Assembly (NCBI GenBank): GCA_016630955.3
Contig: CM049994.1
Location: 620,001 to 684,000 of the forward strand
DNA from: Didymella arachidicola
Taxonomy: Eukaryota > Ascomycota > Dothideomycetes > Pleosporales > Didymellaceae
Reading direction: 5' to 3'
DNA: 64,000 nt
Part shown: in pieces, positions 1-12,000 of the stretch
Layout: every line of letters begins with the position of its first letter
Position numbering within the stretch: position 1 is the first letter of the stretch
Position numbers and translations under genes: made by a program
Notes under the pieces: model-generated
Databases searched by the model: none
What the model was told of the DNA's origin: nothing
Seen by the model: only the letters and a program-made list of their open reading frames with translations

Positions 1-1532
1 TTCTCAGGGTGTCTGTGTGTAAGATCTCGCAGGCCCTAATCAATTCCCGTAGCCAACCAGAGGTCCTTTGCTAACGCTTGGACACAGTAGGCAACGCTGA
101 AGCAATTCCAAACTGCTGTTTAGGGATGTGATCACCAACTCTGTACGGCGGAGTGAATAGTGTGACGACTGCGTGGCTGAAGGCTGTGTGCTGCAGTTTC
201 GCGTCCCCGAGTGCTTTGGTAGCGACATTATCCAAAGAGCAGTGATGTACATACAACATCCACTTGACTGGTCAGCTCTCCTCATCACCACGAAGCGAGC
301 ATGATAGTGGACCCTGAGGGACCTTAATGCCGGCAATTGGTATTCAGCGATTCAGCCTTGTGTTTCGCTGTCATGCGTGTCGTCGCGTCCCCGACGATCG
401 TTTTCGTACTGGGTAAGAATTCTCAGGCACAGCTCGATATCCTCCCCATCATCGGTCCGAACTTCGGTCCTCGCTGCCAGCATCGCGATACGATTGGGAG
501 ATAGTCAAGGCGAGCTGCAGCCGAGAGGACAAGCATAGAAGGACATCCGACTGAGGTGTGCTGCGCCAGCGGGCCACAGCATATGAAACGGTGAGGGTGG
601 GCTCGAGTTGGGTGCTCCAGCGAGGCATCATTATAGCCGCCCGCCGAAGCAACAATGGAGATGCCGCGGAGGACAGCTGTTATGGCCGCTGCAAAGGCCC
701 CAGTTACGGCAGGGCTTGATTGATGATGCTGTGTGGAGACTTTCGAGATGACACTGCTGAATCCTAGTCAGCAGCAAAGCCCACCTTTGGACCCTGAATC
801 CGCTATGAGGTCATATCCAACGCTAAAGTCATGGTCCATGCACGGTGACGGCACCTGAATGCTGTTTTCGTCGAAGCGCCATTGAGAAGGGTCGTGAATC
901 GTGGGCGAGCGGGTGAGCTGAATCAACACGTCGCACTTTCGTCATTCTGGAGGATAGGACAATGGTAGAGAGACTTGTTGTGACTGGTCATCTGATTTGT
1001 GACATTCCGATGGAAGAATGCGGAAACTGGCAACTCGTCTGAAACGGTGCGACCTCCGCCTATGTCCCCCAAGCTACTATACAAACGTCATGCAAACATG
1101 GGACCCTCTTGGGTCAACCATGCTGCTAATGAGGGTGTCTAAGATATTAAAAAGTATAACGATGGTCGTGCTCTATAAGGACCTGGGTATCTGCCCATGG
1201 ACCACAGAGGGTGTGAAGTATTGAAAAAATCGCAAATCCAACACCAGAGAAATTCGTACTGATACAGGAGGGGATCGTAAAATCGCCCAGGACAGGGGTA
1301 CTCGTAATGATGAAAACGCCGGAAAACGCCATGATGGCTCCTCGTAACGCGAGGTAGCCGGGAGGAACACAAAGCCTATGTGTCGGGAGAGATTCGTCTA
1401 TTCCCACCCGGAACTCGCTGTAACTGCGAAAAACGCGATAGTGGATATCTCAAAGAAAGGTATCGAAAAGGATACACAAAGTGATGAATGCGAAGTCCAA
1501 ATGAACATGTCCATCGTTCAATGATAGCTGCT
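1..1532. other. intergenic, 3' flank of flbC
   Basis: I see no gene here. Open frames are short, overlap in several frames and show no family motif. The part next to 1533 should hold the 3' UTR of the flbC-like gene. No repeat or RNA gene was recognised. Confidence 0.6.
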
Positions 1533-2715
1533 TCATGCGTCTTCTGGCGATGCGTGATCTGAGGCTCCGTCGTTCTTGTGTACTTTGCGATGCCTCCTGA
1601 GGTTGGAAACAACAGAGAAATGACGGCCACAGCCCTCAACTTCGCAGGCGAATGCTATTAAGTTGTTAGTGGAATCGCTGGTAATGAGTGTAACGAAACA
1701 TACGCTTCTCGCCGGTGTGGCTGTACATGTGCGTTTGAAGCGAGCTGGGGCGAGTGAAGCGCTTGTCGCAGATCTTGCACTTGTGCTTCTTCTGCGAGCT
1801 CGATGAGACCTTGGAGCTGAATTGACCCATCATCGACTGTGGCGCAGGAGGCATGGAGGCGCCCAAAAGCGCACTGGGGCGGGGCAACGTCCTCGAGTGG
1901 CTGAGGTCAACGGACTCGGAGGCAGAGCTATAATCGGTGACGGATCCCTCACCGCCGTAGTAGCCGTTCGCACCATAGCTGGCTGACGAGATCGAAGAGT
2001 GGGACGAGTGCGTCGAAGGGAAACCGTATGAGTCGGTCGAGCTGCGGGTGGAGCCCTGAGTACCGTAGATATTCCTTGGTGTAATATCAGACTGGCTCAA
2101 GGAGACCATGCCGCGGCTGGCATCGAGGGCATCGCTGAAGCTGTTGCGGGGAGCTTGCTGTGGCGCGTTCATTCTGCTAAAGTCAACTAGTGAACTTTGG
2201 CGTTGTCGCTGTGTATCCATGGAGTAATCATAGAGCGCTAGTGAGGGGACTGACGGGTGTGAAGAGCGACGCGCAGCATCCTGATATGTGTAGGGAAGCC
2301 GATCTTGTGTGGCATATTCCACCTGAGAATAAGGAGCCGAAGTGGGTGCATACGTTTGGTTGTTTGGGGAAGCAGATGTAGCGTATCCGCCTGTGTAACT
2401 CCTTGACATAAGATCTTGCGACGCATCTAGTAAGTGTTCTGTCGCGAAAGGACCTTCCGGGAGGGCAATACCTTGTCCGAGAGGAGCGGCCGTTACGGGG
2501 ATGCCATGATATGGAATCGCAATGCTGGTAGGGCGGGGCTGGGACTGCTCAAGTCCGGCCGAGGTGGGCGCGAGGGAAGTCGAGTACAGTTGCTGTGTAG
2601 CACCAGGCGCCGATACCCACGGGTTTGTAAAGTGTGGTGCAGCTGGGTAACGCAAAGTATCGTACCCCATACCAGCAAGCTGGGTCTGTTGACGGTTGTC
2701 GACGGCCATGGCCAT
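1533..2715 (-). CDS. flbC: FlbC-like C2H2 conidiation transcription factor
   Basis: Two exons, 2715-1704 and 1654-1533, joined over a 49-nt GTATGT..TAG intron (1655-1703), give 377 residues. The first 300 residues are low-complexity Ser/Pro/Gln/Tyr sequence typical of a fungal activator. The C-terminus has two tandem C2H2 fingers: C-x2-C-x12-H-x3-H (CKICDKRF...) and C-x4-C-x12-H-x3-H (CEVEGCGRHFSVVSNLRRH). The intron interrupts the TGEKP linker between them, and both fingers and the linker become perfect only after splicing. This finger pair is the signature of Aspergillus FlbC, a nuclear regulator acting upstream of brlA in conidiophore development. The start is the first in-frame ATG. The gene stands alone with a very long upstream gap, as is common for developmental regulators. 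Conidiation is the family role; the function in this organism is inferred. Confidence 0.9.
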
Positions 2716-5700
2716 TGCGGCAATAAGGCAGAGGTGATGAGGTAGCAGACGTAAGTGAAAGGGTATGTGAACAAAGGAAGAGTGCTACACGGAGCGTTTG
2801 CGACTCTTGATAATCCAGAGGCTGGACCAGGTGGTTCGAAGGTCGGAAAACGTGGGGATAGAGACGATCAATGGCAGGTAGAGGTGGGATCTGCGAGCCT
2901 TTTGAATTCACGTCTGACACTGGGGACACCCGTAGTGTAGCTCGCCGAGACGAGTAATGATAAACCACGAGGTATGTCGATCAGTTGACCTATCCTAGGC
3001 AGGAGCCGTAGCGGAACTCTTGGGAGATTAGAGGTTGGGCCCTGGCGGACACAACTGACTGGTGCTCGTGCGTTTCAAGTGCTGAGTGTGGAGAAAGTGC
3101 TATTCACAGGCACAGGGGCGGACCGCAAGAGTGTAAGCTTGCGTGTCGCGGTGGTGAAGGTGAGGTCGGCCGCTAACGCGTTCAGGTTGACGGCAGCAAA
3201 CCAGCAACAAAGAGGTAAGGATGTGCCAAGCGTAAGGACGTATGAGGAGATGATTGACTGTGATGCCTGTTGTAGTCAGAGGCGATGCAAAACCAAGGGA
3301 AGCTTTGAGGTATGAAGAGTGCTGATCAGCGGGCATCAATGGGGAGTTAAATTCTGTCTTTCGCAATCCTTGAACATTCATCATAGGCTGCGGGCCAAGC
3401 ACAGGACGCTGCAGGTTGGCTGAATCCCAGTGCGCAACTACGTCGCAGGCAGGGGTCGGCTTGACCCCACTATGCTAAAGGCGGCCTTGGCTTAGCGCCT
3501 CCGTGGACAGTGAATTACTCCCCGGTTCTACTACAGCCCGCGCCTTTGGTGTGTATTTGGCCGATTTGAAGCGCCTCCCGCTGTTCAGAGAGAACTAAAA
3601 ATGCGCTAACCTCTGCCACTGGCCGGCTGCCCACAGAGCCGTGAGAGGGTCCGATGGTGCACCGAGCAGCTAGCATTAAGGCGTCATAGCTTGCGCCCCC
3701 GCGAATCAGCGGCGCTTGAGATGGGATGGCTTTCGGTGGCGGCAGAAGAGAAAAAGCCAGGGTTGTCAGGCATGCCTAATGCAGCCTTAGCTTTCACTTA
3801 ATTCCCATCCTGCCGCTTTGAGACTGGACACTGAAGCTAGTCTGGATGGCACTTTCCCGCAGCGCCATGCAACGGGTGGCTGTGTGGGATTCATTATTCC
3901 CTTGTTGAGCATCTGACAACTGTGCTTTTGACGGGTTGTGCGGACCTGCCACTGCTCCAGTGTTGCATGGCGTACAGCATCAAACGCAGACAAGGCGAGT
4001 AAAAAGGGGTCGCATTACCTGTCGAGTGTCCCCTGTCGGTCGGACCGCTAACCGCGTACCCATCGTTGAGGGATGTTTAGAGAGGTTACATCCACCGTGC
4101 ACCCACGGACTCTGGTTCTGCTCCCTACTTTCACCAGTATCCGTCGCGTTGCGGGACCCTTCACTGTGCTCGTTTGAAATTAGCTGCTCTGACTCCTGAG
4201 GTAGTGCCTGTGCTGGCTCGTCAAGCACTGGTCAAGCGTTTGATCGCCGTTCATATTCCTTTTGCGCCCGTACATGTCGCTTGGCTGAAAAAATATGGGG
4301 CTTTGAGGGTGGGTTCAGCCAACGAATCTCGGAAGTAGTCAGGCCGTCCAGTCAACGACGCTGACTTGAGTCTCAAGCGGCAGATGTGAGTGTAACCAAG
4401 CTAGGGTCGCTGTACCTGCTTCGAACAGCATTCCGCCCTCCGCGACAACGAATCCGCCCCGGACAGACACTCAGTCCCTAGTTTTCGCAGCTTGAGCTTG
4501 GCTCCGGACAAGCCTGACAGGCGGTCTCAGCTCGGTGCGAGAGAGCTGACTCAGGTTGGAGTTATATCCGCCAATGTTGCAAGCCTCAGGTTCCGCGATG
4601 CAGCCGTTCGAACGTTTGCTGGCTCATCTCGCGATCTTGGAGCCCGTATTCGTTGGCGGCCTGTCATGGGTGCGGACGGCTGGTAGCTGCGAATGAACGA
4701 TGTGGCCAAGGCGGGCAAAAGTTATTCTGCTGACCACTCTGATTAGCCGATTGTGCACCCAGTGACGTCGTTCGCACGGTCCTACGACATCGGAGCCAGG
4801 ATCTTGAGTGCAGCAGGTCATTACTGTGATGGCGGTCTGCAAAGTGTGGAGAGAGGTTCATTTGTCTCGAGGGTGTCAAGGGCCGAACACGCGCTGCATG
4901 CGCGCTGCCACGGAGGCCATGCAGTGCTGCAGTGCTTTCGTGCTTCCCAGCTTGCCATCACAGCTCACAGCGCACGAGGCCCACAGGTGGCAAACCTCCA
5001 CAGAAGACCTCATGTTCCTCACCGCCGTGTTCTCTGTTCAGCCTTTCCGCTTCGGACTCGATCGTGGCCACTCACGGGCAGAAGCTCCCGCCTCGTTGAA
5101 CTCACATCCGTCTCGTCATGCAGGGACAATTGTGGTTGGCGTTGAACGCCATCGGCCTGCTCCACACAGACCCACTCTCTTCACATTCCCCTCTTGTCGT
5201 AGGCTTGTGCTGCGCTAGCATCATCTCTGGCTTCGCCTGGCTTTGGCGTCTTCATAGACAGATATCCAGCGGGAGCAGTGCAGCAGCGTCCTGGTAGTAA
5301 GTAACAGTCAATCGCTCTCCTAACGACAAATGGTAAACAGATCCAAACGCCGTTGGTGCAGCCCACCGGTGAGACAATTCATCAGAGTTTACCGACAAAG
5401 CAAAAGCGATAAACTCAAAACCTGAGTTACTTGAACACTACACAGTTGCCCATCTCAGAGAAGGTCAACGGCGGTTGCCATGCCCAAAGCTCGGCGAGTG
5501 TCCATTGGGCAGTGGACCCTGCAGTAAGCTGCCAGATCAACACCAGTTAGCACGTCCCTGCCCCAGTGCCCACAGTCTTCAAACTTTGATGTGTCCGCGT
5601 CGGCTCTCAAGAGCTGCCAAGGTCGTGATGGCTCGTTAAGCTCTTGGGCCCTTTTAATTCCGCAATCCTGGATGGCTGCGAAGGATTTAGGACGCCGTCA

Positions 5701-7650
5701 CGAAAACACTCGAGCACGCAGAATGTCACTTGTGCAACTAGATGCCATCATCTGTGTGATCGTCTTACACACATTCCTCACATGGCATCGTGTCAGATCG
5801 CATCTCACATAGCACGAACCAGACGCGCGGCTCTCTAAGATCAAAGATCACATAAGTGTCGAAGCTCGTGGGTCTCCCTTCGATTCGAACAATGGGTTTG
5901 TGACATTGGTGAGGACTGGGCATACGAGACTTGCCAGATCCGTCGCAAACTGAAAATTCCGCAATTGTTGCCGCACTTGTTTCGCGCCGACTGCCTCCAA
6001 GCTTCGATTGCTGTGCCTTAACATTGCGGCTGCCCCTCCATCCGGCAAGCGGCGTACTCGAAATTCACGCTACCACCGGAGAAACGCTTCCCCTCAACGC
6101 CATCCCTCCACGCCAAACAACCTTGAACCAACGTCTAGCAACACGACTAGAAATCACGCAGGAAATGGCGACTCTGGCAGTAGGCCGAGTCAAGCCGGTC
6201 GGGCATGTGAACATTTCCACAATTTCGTGTGATGTGGCCTTGGTTCATTGCCGTCGCCATCTCTGACATCGGCGAGGCAGAAAGTAAGAGTAGCTTGTAT
6301 CCAGCGCAGCGGTATATTGCTCTGTTAGCGCTTGGGCAGTAAAACCTTGAAGGGGTACAGTAGACGTTCAGAGTGCTTTTTGGCTGCACGTCCAATGACA
6401 CAGCCGCACTCAGCCAAAGGCGACGTGCTCCGGTTGCACGTCGGCCGTAGCTCACCTCTGAAGCGCGATGTAACGCTCCGAAATGAGGCGCCGTTGTCAA
6501 CTTGTCAGACAGTGGTGGCTTTGCACTTGCGTGTGCACAGAGTTTGCCGTTGAAACAAGGTCAAAGCATTTTGGATAGGCTTGGGGTCAAGGGTGGCTAT
6601 TGATGGCTACCAGGAAGTTGAGTCTCCAGGCTGTCACCCACGTGCCGTGCGACGATCCTGTCTATCTCCCTTTACCTTTGTGAAGAAGATCAACGCTGCG
6701 AACGCCCAACGCTTTGGTCTGAGTCCCCGTTCGAGATCCTCAGGTCCCCATTTGAGAGTCGAACAGCCTCGAAACAGCGAAGTGCACATCGCGACATGGC
6801 CGATCGCTATCAACTCCCCTATTCGAGCACCCACAACACGTCAAGGATGCAGGTTGCCGGCTATGCGCTCCAATCAATCGTCTCGCTATATTTTGGAATT
6901 CTAGTCTTGGAGGATTCGACCTATCCATCGATGGCCTGAAAAGTGGGAAGCTGAGCGTGGAGGCCTGTTCAAATTCTAATTCGATGTCGCGACAAGATCC
7001 CGAGATGGTTGTTCAACTGTTCAGCATCGCAAGGGCCAAGCCTCGTATGGAGAGACCCACCGTGCACTATCTATCTATGCAGATGCGGGAGCTCATCTGC
7101 TCTGTCCCTTTCCGACTGAGCCGTTCTGCATGCGGAGGCAGCAAAGCATTGACCATTACTGAATGCGCAAGTGCACTCATCCGCGAGAAATCCCCGCGCC
7201 AATGAGGGAGGTTCTAGTCGTCGATTCACCAGCTAACAATTGACCTCGTGACACACTCTCTAGTCCTCAACGAGACGCAGAATCGCACTGGCCAAATGAT
7301 CGCAATGCTCGTCATCTCCACAATCCTTGAAGGCTACCAGCTGGAAGTCGTGCTAGTAGAGTTGGAGGAGTGCATCATGTGCTGCGAATTTCGCTGGTTT
7401 TCGTTCGGTCTTGTGCTGATGCTGGCATCGGTGTGCAGCGGGCATCGGCAGAATGCAAGGAGATAACATCACCTATCCTGGAAAGAACATGAGTACTCAT
7501 GCTTCTTACTCCTCCTCGATTTGACTCTGGCGCATTCTTGGTGGAGCGGAGATAACTAAGTCCACTCGGTCAACCTTCAAAGTATGCTCAAGGCAGGGAA
7601 TATCGATAGGATTATGAGTTTAGCGGATCCATATGTCGACCTTGGCAAGA
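2716..7650. other. 4.9-kb gene-poor gap upstream of flbC
   Basis: No protein gene can be supported. Open frames reach about 130 codons but overlap in several frames and show no domain, signal peptide or plausible spliced continuation. The right end should contain the 3' UTR of the histidine kinase gene. The rest is most simply the promoter and long 5' leader of flbC. One perfect TGACTCA occurs at 4548-4554, which is about the rate expected by chance. An unannotated long RNA or a decayed gene cannot be excluded. Confidence 0.5.
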
Positions 7651-10600
7651 CTATCCGGGAGACATAGCTTGTGGTGTAATCGTTTGTTGACTTTCACGAA
7701 GACGCGACTCTGAGAGCGACGGTCGAGGTGCAAGATGCTCTGTCCTGCTCTGCGTCCGGCTGTGCGGCTGGTTGACCACATCTGACCCGGCATCTGGCGA
7801 CTCTGTCGGCCTGCGTGGAACAGCATCGCCATCTTGGGCATGGGAGAATATTTCCATGTTCTCCTCTGTGAGCGGCATGGTGGGCTCGTTCTCCCGCCCC
7901 TGAGCTGTGCCATGGCGGTGAAGCTGCGGTCCCGTGAGTGAAAGCAATTTGTCGTCACGCAGCTTCGTATCTCTCTCCTCGGCCTGAATTCGCCTCAAAG
8001 CCCTGTCCGCTTCATTTTCCGTTGTCTTTGCGAATGCTGCGTCGCTCTGATAATGCAACCGGTCTAGCTGAGCGGTCAGTGCGGAGCCCGCTGTTTCAGG
8101 GCGGTCCGGTTGGCTCGCGATTTGCGAACGATCCTTTGCGCTAACGTTATGGGTGGCTTGAGGTGCTGTTGTGGGTACAGACCCATGTCGATCCGGTGCG
8201 TTTATGGACGGCTTCGCATTGGCCGTCTTTCGCCGTCCCTCGATTGCCCATTTGACAAGCATCTTGCCCGAGTCAGTTCACGTTTATCATGGGGTCGAGT
8301 AGGCTCACCTTTTCAAGAAGTTTGCCTTTGACTGGCTTGGCCAAGTAGTCCTGCCAAATGTCAATCACCAGTTTTTCGATATAGGGCAATGTCCCAAGCA
8401 AACTCACATCCATTCCTGCCAGCGTGCACTTTTCCTTATCGCCTTGGATGGCGCTGGCTGTCATTGCGACGATGGGAACGCCTCGAACTCCAGGCTTATC
8501 CTTCCACGGGGCTTCGGTCCTGATTGCATGCGTGGCAGAATAGCCGTCTCGAATAGGCATCTGCAGGGTAAATTTAGTGACAAGAACACCGTCCTCGTGT
8601 ATTGTCGCTTACTTGTACGTCCATAAGAATGATATCGGGACGTGGATGAGATGGAGTAAAGTCTTTTGCAAGATAGTCTAAGACTTCTTGACCGTTCCAA
8701 ACCGCGTTCACCGAGAAGTTAAGCTTCTTGATCGTTTTCAAGGCAATCTGCTGGTTGATATGGCTGGTTTTGAACGTCAGCCACTGCGGCATAGGTACGG
8801 CCATGTTATTGTGAACTTACTTGTCTTCTACGACCAAGACGTGAGTGTTCTTCCTTTCAGATTCCGGTATACTGGTAAGGTGATCCGGTAGCTTGCCTCC
8901 GATGGGGAATGATTGCATTCTCGAATGCCCGTTTACCGAGTCTCTGGGTGTTAAGGGCGGCGTGTGATCTTCAGAGCTTCCGACTGACACCGACACGTCG
9001 CTCTGAAGCCTGTCAGGGATCGACGCAAGATCGATCAGCGGCGACCCGTCATCAGAATAAGAGGCTCTTGCAAACGGAATCCAGAACGTGGCTGTCGTAC
9101 CTTGGCCCAGCTTCGAGTCCAGCCAGATCTGACCCTTCATGAGCTCTACAAGGTTCTTGCTAATCGTCAGACCTAGTCCTGTACCACCAAAACGTCGAGC
9201 CGTGGAAGAATCAGCCTGACTGAAAGGCTGGAACAGGTGTTTTCGAACCTCCTCTTCGATACCAATACCAGTATCCTGCACCATAAAATTCACCGTTACC
9301 GAATCCTTAGATCTTTGAGTGATGGCGACGTTGAGTTTCACAGATCCGTCCGATGTAAACTTGATACTGTTCGTTAGGACGTTCGTCAAAATCTGGCGAA
9401 GTCGCCCGGGATCACCAATAACCCTCAGGTCCTGTTCCACCTCATCCTCAATGAAGCTGTGATACGCCAGTCCCTTCCGTTGTGCCGCAAAAGACATCAT
9501 TTTGTTGACGTCTCGAAGTACCACGCTGAGACTGAATTGCACTTCTTCGACATCGAGTCGACCACTTTCGACCTTGGAGAAGTCCAGGATGTCATTGATC
9601 ACAGTCAGAAGACTGTTGGCTGACCGGTGGATGTTCTCTGCGCACTCCTTTTGCTCTTCGTTGAGATCCATATCGAAGAGAAGCTCGCTCATGCCAATTA
9701 CGCCCGCAATCGGTGTCCGGATCTCGTGCGACATATTGGCAAGAAATTGACTCTTCATCCTGCTTGCCTCACTAGCAGCTGCAGCATTGGCCAGTAATCT
9801 CGAGTTCTCTTTCTCTTGCTCCTTTAACTGATCCTCCCTTTCTCGCAATTCCGTTATGTCCATCGAAACGCCGATGACCCCGTCGATAAAGGCCTCGCCC
9901 TCAACACCACCTGTCCTTATTGAGCTCCATCGCGGCACAAGGCGCGTTCGGAAGTAGCGGTCCGAAGACATGTATCGTTCGACCATTTCGTCTTGCGCTT
10001 TTCCGTTTAGAATTTCCTGGATAGGCTGTCTCCAGCGCTCTCGGTCCGAAGCGTTCATGTGAAACTGATCGAACATGTCTTTACCGAGAATCTCTTGGCG
10101 ATCTTTGTTCGAGTCTCTAACGCCTTCCATCAGGACCACCCGATTCTGTCTGTCGACAGCCCACAGCATGATTTTGGCATGCTCAATGACCTTTTGCAGC
10201 TGCTCTCGCGTCTGCTTGGCTTCCTGGCGGGCCATGACTAGATCATGGATGTCGGTGCAAGTTCCGAACCACTTAACAATCTTGCCCGCATCATCCAGGA
10301 ATGGAATGGCTCGCCCGAGCATCCAGCGCCACTCGCCATCGTATCTCTGACATCGGTATTCAGTGTTGTACTCGTCACCGGTGGCAAGGCAGTTGAACCA
10401 AGTGTCCTTCGTCGTCACCATGTCCTCAGGATGGAAGGGCAATTTCCATCCCTCACCTAAACTCTGGGCTTCGGTGAGACCAGTGTAGTCGTACCAACGT
10501 TGTGAGAACCAGTCGTGGAGGCCGTCGGGCGTCGTTGTCCAAACCATGACGGGCATGAAATTTGCGATGTACTCGAACTGCTTCTCGTTCTCTTCTACTC

Positions 10601-12000
10601 GAGCCGCTATCGCCTTGGTGTACTCCGTAACGTCCTTGAAGACCACAATGCCACCCATGAAGTCGCCAGTTTCTGGGTGTACAATTGGCTCTCCAGTGAC
10701 TTCGAATACAATACCTCTGCCAGTGCCTGGCTGGCGCATACCAAGTCGCACTTTTTCCAGGCGCTGCTGCGTCCTGCAAACTTGCACGATCGGGAATTCT
10801 TCGACGTCGAGCAGCTGCTGGAAATCTTCTGTCCAGACCTTGAACAATCCTAAGAATGCCCGTTGGTCACCCGGAGCGTAGGTTGCATCCTTGGGCAAAA
10901 ATCGTAGCAGCGCTTGATTAGGTATCCCAAAACCTCCATCTTTCCACATGGCATATGCTGGCATGTTGATCGAGTTCAGGATTGCGTCTTTTAGCTGTGT
11001 GGCTTTCTGGAAAATCGAAGTTGTAGACGTATCGGCTCTATCAAGCAGGGGCGGACCACGGGGCGGGAAGACTGGTTGTTGCATCGTAGGTGTGGCGACT
11101 TTTGAGGCATTATTCGAACTACCACCGGACCGGCGTCCAGATGAGGAGCTCGACCCAGAGCTGCGCGATTTGTTTAGATGAGGCCCTGTGTGGGTACGGT
11201 TGACAACCCGACTCGAAGGGCGGGATGAAGCTGCTGCTTGCGTAGTTGTGGCGCTCGTGAAAGTCAATGTGAAGTATTGAGTGTCCTCTATTCTCCATAT
11301 CGAAATGATACAAGTAGCCTGGAATGCGCCATGCTGTGAATGCTTCCTGTCTTTCTTCTGCACGACACCGCCAGGACCACGCGCGAGTGGTGAGACAACT
11401 ACTTCAACGGAAACATCATGTACAGTGGTCCGCGCTAGGTTTGTGCTGCTCAGCGGAGGTAACGGGGGGTTCGACGGGGAGTCGTTGCGTTCGTTCGTCG
11501 AGTGCGCCGTGGGCGTGGTATTACCGCTTTCCAACTGGTCTTCTTCATCAGTACTGTTGGTTTGAGCGTCGTCAATCACACAATCAAGAAAGTCCTTTTC
11601 ACGGTTAACAGCCGTATAACGAGCTTCCTCAAACACGCTGACGCACCTCCCATGACACTAATAGCGGTGACCCATTCTGCAGAATATCAATGCCGAGTTC
11701 TCCCATAGTCTTGTCCTGTAGAACCTCAGATATCGAAAAGTCATGATAGGCTGTGCTTTCGAAATCGATTCCGAGCAGACGACCCATGGCTTCGTTCGCA
11801 ATCACTACGGTCTTATTTGAGGACAGGACCAAGAGAGGTACCGGCAGGTACTGTAGGGCGGTCAAAGACGCCACCATGGCGGAGGGCTGCGATGAGTGTA
11901 TGGACATAGAGTCGCTGCTGTGTACAGAACTTGGAGACTTGGGTCGGTCGCTGATTGGGAAGTACCCATTGTCAGCTTCTTCCAGGTCCGCCGTCATCAT
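7651..12000 (-). CDS. multi-PAS hybrid histidine kinase
   Basis: Six exons: 12000-11647, 11594-8821, 8763-8613, 8560-8408, 8350-8309 and 8262-7651, giving 1361 residues. All five introns (46-57 nt) have GT..AG ends. The order is: Ser-rich N-terminus; PAS (about 42-130); a Ser/Thr-rich linker; further PAS modules between about 325 and 700; HisKA with H-box SHEIRTP (His about 741); HATPase with N-box (TNVLTNSIKFT), G1 (DTGIGI), F and G2 (GGTGLGL) boxes; and a receiver (VLVVEDN, acceptor Asp about 1091 in LMDVQ, Lys about 1149 in LAKP). The receiver exists only after splicing, since three introns fall in or next to it. A 200-residue charged tail with no domain follows. By family knowledge it autophosphorylates the His and relays phosphate to its own Asp and then to an HPt protein. 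The signal is unknown. It resembles FOS-1/TcsA-type kinases, but I did not resolve the group. Confidence 0.9.

Noticed and set aside
4753..5218. two overlapping frames of about 130 codons in the flbC upstream gap
   Set aside because: They overlap each other in different frames and have random-looking composition, consistent with a stop-poor stretch.
11636..11646. apparent one-base frameshift between the first two PAS segments of the histidine kinase
   Set aside because: A 52-nt intron (11595-11646, GTGCGT..GTTAAC..GAAAAG) joins VSWE to DFLDCVIDD in frame, so no frameshift is needed.
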